Under the pieces are notes generated by a model. It was given only the letters and a program-made list of their open reading frames with translations. It was not told where the DNA came from and did not search any database. From Janibacter sp. CX7 (lineage in GTDB: Bacteria; Actinomycetota; Actinomycetes; Actinomycetales; Dermatophilaceae), in assembly GCF_024362365.1 (NCBI RefSeq), contig NZ_CP101464.1:1426001-1490000 (forward strand): a DNA stretch of 64,000 nucleotides. Direction: 5' to 3'. The position numbers and the translations under genes are program-made. Of the stretch, positions 60,888 through 64,000 are shown piece by piece. Numbering within the stretch: position 1 is the stretch's first letter; each line of letters begins with the position of its first letter.

Positions 60888-62225
60888 ATGGGATTCGAGT
60901 ACGGCAAGTTCGTCAGCTCCGGTCTGGGCAAGCAGATCGCCAACACCCTCGGCCTGCCCCGGCCGACCAAGCTGCGTCGCCACAAGGCCGGCGCCCCGCT
61001 CATCGGCGGCGCCGTGCTGCTCGGTGGCCACGGTGACGCCCCCGTCGCCGCGCTGCTGACCCAGGCGCTGCAGGCCGACGGCGTGCAGATCGCGACCTCC
61101 CCGTCCACCTCGGTGGCGGGTGTCGTCGTCGACATGACGCAGGCCAGGACCCCGGCGGACCTGGAGACCCTGCGCGGCATCCTCGCGCCGGCGCTCAAGA
61201 CGCTGGCGCCGACCGGCCGGGTCATCGTCATCGGCCGCCCGGTCGAGGACACCGACGACGTCGCCGAGGCCGCGGCCCGCCGCGCCCTCGAGGGCATCGT
61301 CCGCTCGGTGGGCAAGGAGATGCGCGCCGGCGGCACGGCCAACATGGTCTACGTCGCCGAGGGCGCCGACGCCAACGCCGAGGCGACCGTCCGCTTCTTC
61401 CTCTCCGGCCGCTCCGCCTACGTCTCGGCCCAGGTCGTGCACGTCGGCGAGGCCGTCGGCGACATCGTCGTCCCCGAGAGCTGGGACGCCCCGCTCGAGG
61501 GCAAGGTCGCCGTCGTCACCGGTGCCGCGCGCGGCATCGGGGCCGCGATCGCCGAGGTGCTCAGCCGTGACGGCGCGACCGTCATCTGCGTCGACATCCC
61601 GGCCGCCGGCGGCCCGCTCGCCGAGGTCGCCAACCGCATCGGTGGCTCGGCCCTGCAGGTCGACGTCACCGCGGAGGATGCCGGGGCCAAGATCGTCGAG
61701 CACGCCGCCTCGCTGCACGGTGGCTTCGACATCGTCGTGCACAACGCGGGCATCACCCGCGACAAGCTGCTCGTCAACACCGACGCCGACCGCTGGGGCT
61801 CCGTCCTCAACGTCAACCTGCTGTCGATCCTCAAGATGAACGAGGCGCTCGTGCCCGCCATCAACGAGGGCGGCCACATCGTCAACGTCGCCTCGATCGC
61901 CGGCATCGCGGGCAACCGTGGCCAGGCCAACTACGGCGCGAGCAAGGCCGGCGTCATCGGCATGACGTCGAGCCTGGCCAAGGACCCGCAGGTCCTCGCC
62001 AAGGGCGTGACGGTCAACGCCGTCGCCCCGGGCTTCATCGAGACCGAGATGACCGCGAAGATCCCGCTCGCGACCCGCGAGATCGGCCGCCTGACCAACT
62101 CCCTGTCGCAGGGTGGTCTGCCGGTCGACGTCGCCGAGACGATCGGCTGGTTCAGCTGGGACAGCAACCGCGCCGTCACGGGCAACACCGTGCGCGTGTG
62201 CGGCCAGATGCTGCTGGGTGCCTGA
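60888..62225 (+). CDS. fabG4: High-molecular-weight 3-oxoacyl-ACP/CoA reductase (FabG4-like)
   Basis: Protein of 445 residues with two Rossmann-type domains. The first (about 1-200) is degenerate and flavodoxin-like. The second is a full SDR: VTGAARGIGAAIAEVL at about 208, HNAGITRDKLL, ASIAGIAGNRGQANYGASKAG with catalytic Ser, Tyr and Lys, and APGFIETEMTAKIP. This double layout is that of mycobacterial FabG4, which reduces 3-oxoacyl-CoA with NADH. ATG 60888 follows AAGGAG. The stop overlaps the htdX-like start. Confidence 0.92.
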   Translation: MGFEYGKFVSSGLGKQIANTLGLPRPTKLRRHKAGAPLIGGAVLLGGHGDAPVAALLTQALQADGVQIATSPSTSVAGVVVDMTQARTPADLETLRGILAPALKTLAPTGRVIVIGRPVEDTDDVAEAAARRALEGIVRSVGKEMRAGGTANMVYVAEGADANAEATVRFFLSGRSAYVSAQVVHVGEAVGDIVVPESWDAPLEGKVAVVTGAARGIGAAIAEVLSRDGATVICVDIPAAGGPLAEVANRIGGSALQVDVTAEDAGAKIVEHAASLHGGFDIVVHNAGITRDKLLVNTDADRWGSVLNVNLLSILKMNEALVPAINEGGHIVNVASIAGIAGNRGQANYGASKAGVIGMTSSLAKDPQVLAKGVTVNAVAPGFIETEMTAKIPLATREIGRLTNSLSQGGLPVDVAETIGWFSWDSNRAVTGNTVRVCGQMLLGA

Positions 62226-63070
62226 TGGCCGTCACGACCGTCAAGAGCATCCCCGCGCTGGGGCCGATCTACGCCAAGGCGGCGCTGCCGGGCAAGGGCG
62301 GCGGCTCGTCGCTGCCCGACACCCGGCTGCGGCTCCAGGGCCACGAGATCGACCGGTCCGACCTGCTCGAGTACCAGCGCATCTGCGGCTTCAACAACAG
62401 CGACGTGCTGCCGCACACCTACCCGCACGTCGTCGGCTTCCCGCTGCAGATGCAGCTCATGTCGGGCAAGGGCTTCCCCCTGCCGCTCATGGGCCTGGTC
62501 CACGTCGAGAACGTCATCACGGTGCACCGTGAGATCCGCTTCGACGAGGCCCTGGACATCACCGTCTCGGCCGAGAACCTGCGCGCCCACCCCAAGGGCA
62601 AGGTCGTCGACCTCGTCACCGAGGTCGACGTCGCGGGAGAGCGCGTCTGGGAGGGTCGCTCGACCTACCTGGCCCGCGGCAAGGGTGACGCCGACGCGGA
62701 CCGCGGTGCGCAGCCCCCGGCGATCCCCGCGGGTCAGGCGGCAGCCAAGTGGAGCCTGCCCGCCAACCTCGGGCGCACCTACGGTCTGGTGTCGGGTGAC
62801 ATCAACCCGATCCACATGAGCGGTGTGACGGCCAAGGCGATGGGCTTCCCGTCGGCGATCGCGCACGGCATGTGGACCTACGCCCGGGTGCTCGCAGCCA
62901 TCGGTCCGCGCACCAGCGGTTCGAGCACGAGCCACGTGTGGTTCAAGAAGCCGGTGCTGCTGCCGGCCAAGGTCGACTTCGTCATCGACACCACTGGCGA
63001 GCAGGTCGTCGCGGGACTGCGCAGCACGCGCAAGCCCGAGACCGAGCACCTCGTGCTCACCCTGGCCTGA
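62225..63070 (+). CDS. htdX: MaoC-type (R)-3-hydroxyacyl dehydratase (HtdX-like)
   Basis: Protein of 281 residues with a double hot-dog fold. The C-terminal half has the hydratase-2 signature GLVSGDINPIHMSGVTAKAMGFPSAIAHGMWTYA with catalytic Asp and His. The N-terminal half is the degenerate repeat. It dehydrates (R)-3-hydroxyacyl thioesters, following FabG4 in chain elongation or degradation. ATG 62225 overlaps the fabG4 stop (TGATG). A strong terminator ends the operon. Confidence 0.92.
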   Translation: MAVTTVKSIPALGPIYAKAALPGKGGGSSLPDTRLRLQGHEIDRSDLLEYQRICGFNNSDVLPHTYPHVVGFPLQMQLMSGKGFPLPLMGLVHVENVITVHREIRFDEALDITVSAENLRAHPKGKVVDLVTEVDVAGERVWEGRSTYLARGKGDADADRGAQPPAIPAGQAAAKWSLPANLGRTYGLVSGDINPIHMSGVTAKAMGFPSAIAHGMWTYARVLAAIGPRTSGSSTSHVWFKKPVLLPAKVDFVIDTTGEQVVAGLRSTRKPETEHLVLTLA

Positions 63071-63080
63071 CCGCCGAGCT

Positions 63081-63121
63081 CACGACGGCCCGTGTCCCGC
63101 AGGGGGACACGGGCCGTCGTG
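63081..63121 (+). terminator. Terminator of the thiolase-fabG4-htdX operon
   Basis: A perfect 18-bp stem (63081-63098 with 63104-63121) closes a 5-nt loop, 10 bp after the htdX-like stop codon. Confidence 0.85.
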
Positions 63122-63171
63122 CGTCTCGGGCCGTCGCGCCGGCCCGCGGGTCCGTGGGCGACGATGGGGTC

Positions 63172-63633
63172 ATGACGTCCCCGCCCCCGTCTCCGCCGCA
63201 GCCGCCTCCCTTCGTCCAGCAGCCCGTGCCGGCCGGGCGCGGGACGCTCGCCTGGGGGATGGGTCTGACCGCCCTCATGTGCCTGCCCTTCGTCGGCAGC
63301 CTGCTCGCGAGCGTCCTGATGATCTGTGTCGGCCTGTCCCTGCGGCCGAAGGGAGGGCTCGCCGCCCGCAACGGGGTGCACGCGGCCAACTGGGGTCTGA
63401 CCTACCTCGTCCTCACGGTCGTCCTCGTCGGCACGCACTTCGGGTTGCTCTGGTACCTCACCGCCGACGACCCCGAGGGGACCATGAGCTTCTTCCCCTT
63501 CGGTCTGGTCATCACGGCCTGGGCCCTGATCTCCCTCTGGCACCTCGTGCTGTGCATCTGGGGCATCGTCGCGAGCGCTCAGGAGCGTGAGCTGCGCGGC
63601 ACGGGCCTGCCCGTCTGGCGGGCCTCAGCCTGA
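63172..63633 (+). CDS. DUF4870-like small membrane protein
   Basis: Protein of 153 residues. A Pro-rich N-terminus (about 20 residues) precedes about three helices (LAWGMGLTALMCLPFVGSLLASVLMICVGL, WGLTYLVLTVVLVGTHFGLLWYL, PFGLVITAWALISLWHLVLCIWGIVAS). The layout resembles DUF4870 proteins, of unknown function. The start is ATG 63172, without a clear Shine-Dalgarno. Its last 9 nt overlap the end of the convergent glycosidase gene. Confidence 0.75.
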   Translation: MTSPPPSPPQPPPFVQQPVPAGRGTLAWGMGLTALMCLPFVGSLLASVLMICVGLSLRPKGGLAARNGVHAANWGLTYLVLTVVLVGTHFGLLWYLTADDPEGTMSFFPFGLVITAWALISLWHLVLCIWGIVASAQERELRGTGLPVWRASA

Positions 63634-64000
63634 GGCGCGCACAGCCAGGATGCGGTCGCGCAGCCAGGCGTAGGAGTCCTTGGGGGTGCGCTCCTGGTCG
63701 GCACCGACCCGCACGAGCCCGAAGCGCTGGGTGTAGCCCTCCGCCCACTCGAAGTTGTCGAGCAGCGACCACACGAAATACCCCCTGACGTCGACCCCGA
63801 CGTCGATGGCGTCGGCCACGGCGTCGAGGTGCTGGTCGAGGTAGCGGATGCGCGCGTCGTCGTGCACGGTGCCGTCCTCGACGACGTCGTGCGTCGAGCA
63901 GCCCGACTCCGTGACGTGCACCGGCGGGAGCCGGTCGCCGTAGCGGTCGCGCAGCTGCACGAGCACCTCGGTCAGCCCCTCCGGCGCGACCGGCCAGCCG
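63625..64000 (-). CDS. GH1 family beta-glucosidase, C-terminal part
   Basis: The last ~125 residues of a family 1 glycoside hydrolase; the start is beyond the right edge. VHVTESGCS is the nucleophile motif (usually TENG), GYFVWSLLDNFEWAEGYTQRFGLVRV is the family's C-terminal signature, and RTPKDSYAWLRD is typical of the end. It hydrolyses beta-glucosides or related sugars; specificity cannot be judged from this part. Confidence 0.93.
   Translation of the reverse strand, partial: GWPVAPEGLTEVLVQLRDRYGDRLPPVHVTESGCSTHDVVEDGTVHDDARIRYLDQHLDAVADAIDVGVDVRGYFVWSLLDNFEWAEGYTQRFGLVRVGADQERTPKDSYAWLRDRILAVRASG

Overview
The window is about 70% G+C and densely packed. It carries coproporphyrin-type haem genes (hemE, hemY, hemQ), DUF3000, an XRE-MurA fusion, ANTAR and SigB/SigF-type regulators, and several genes that look leaderless. 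This indicates an actinobacterium, most likely Micrococcales and possibly Intrasporangiaceae (Janibacter-like). The genus is an inference. I see no phage, integrase, transposase or CRISPR array. Almost everything reads as chromosomal backbone.

Layout. 0-7.3 kb: a 3-hydroxybutyrate dehydrogenase (cut by the left edge) divergent from a GntP-type permease, then the XRE-MurA fusion and a fadA-fadJ beta-oxidation operon. 7.3-7.8 kb: a gene-free stretch filled with direct and inverted repeats. 7.8-14.5 kb: rnd, DUF3000, hemE, a DUF4349 lipoprotein, hemY-hemQ and msrB. 14.6-24 kb: a secreted nuclease, a stand-alone NHEJ-type polymerase opposite a LigC-type ligase, a hydrolase, a RibD-like reductase, PPK2 and an AidB-like flavoprotein. 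24-24.9 kb: five tRNA genes in two related blocks (Gly-Val and Gly-Cys-Val), each followed by similar terminators. 25-27 kb: a SigE-type sigma factor with a membrane partner, and a PH-domain protein. 27-32 kb: an MMPL exporter divergent from two overlapping condensation-domain acyltransferases.

32-46 kb is a probable stress-response region: ATP-grasp, CocE-like hydrolase, FAD-Rieske oxidoreductase, a large catalase with a one-base frameshift, FUSC, flavodoxin, GAF-ANTAR, PRC-barrel, a SigB/SigF-type sigma factor and DUF421. Eight transcription units here are preceded by GNNT-N15/16-GGGTA, the pattern known for actinobacterial SigB/SigF promoters. I propose that the sigma factor at 42.3 kb drives this local regulon.

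46-54 kb: pabB-pabC, a PGPGW membrane protein, tRNA-Val(CAC), an Ada-like zinc protein, a methyltransferase, a cysteine desulfurase, a PhzF protein, a superinfection-immunity-like protein and an ABC-F ATPase. 54-64 kb: an acyl-CoA oxidase-like enzyme, MFS-M20 peptidase-TetR genes, the thiolase-FabG4-HtdX fatty-acid operon, a small membrane protein and the C-terminal end of a GH1 glycosidase. A dispersed heptamer, CGAAGGG, recurs about 70 times by eye, in genes, in spacers and inside terminator stems.
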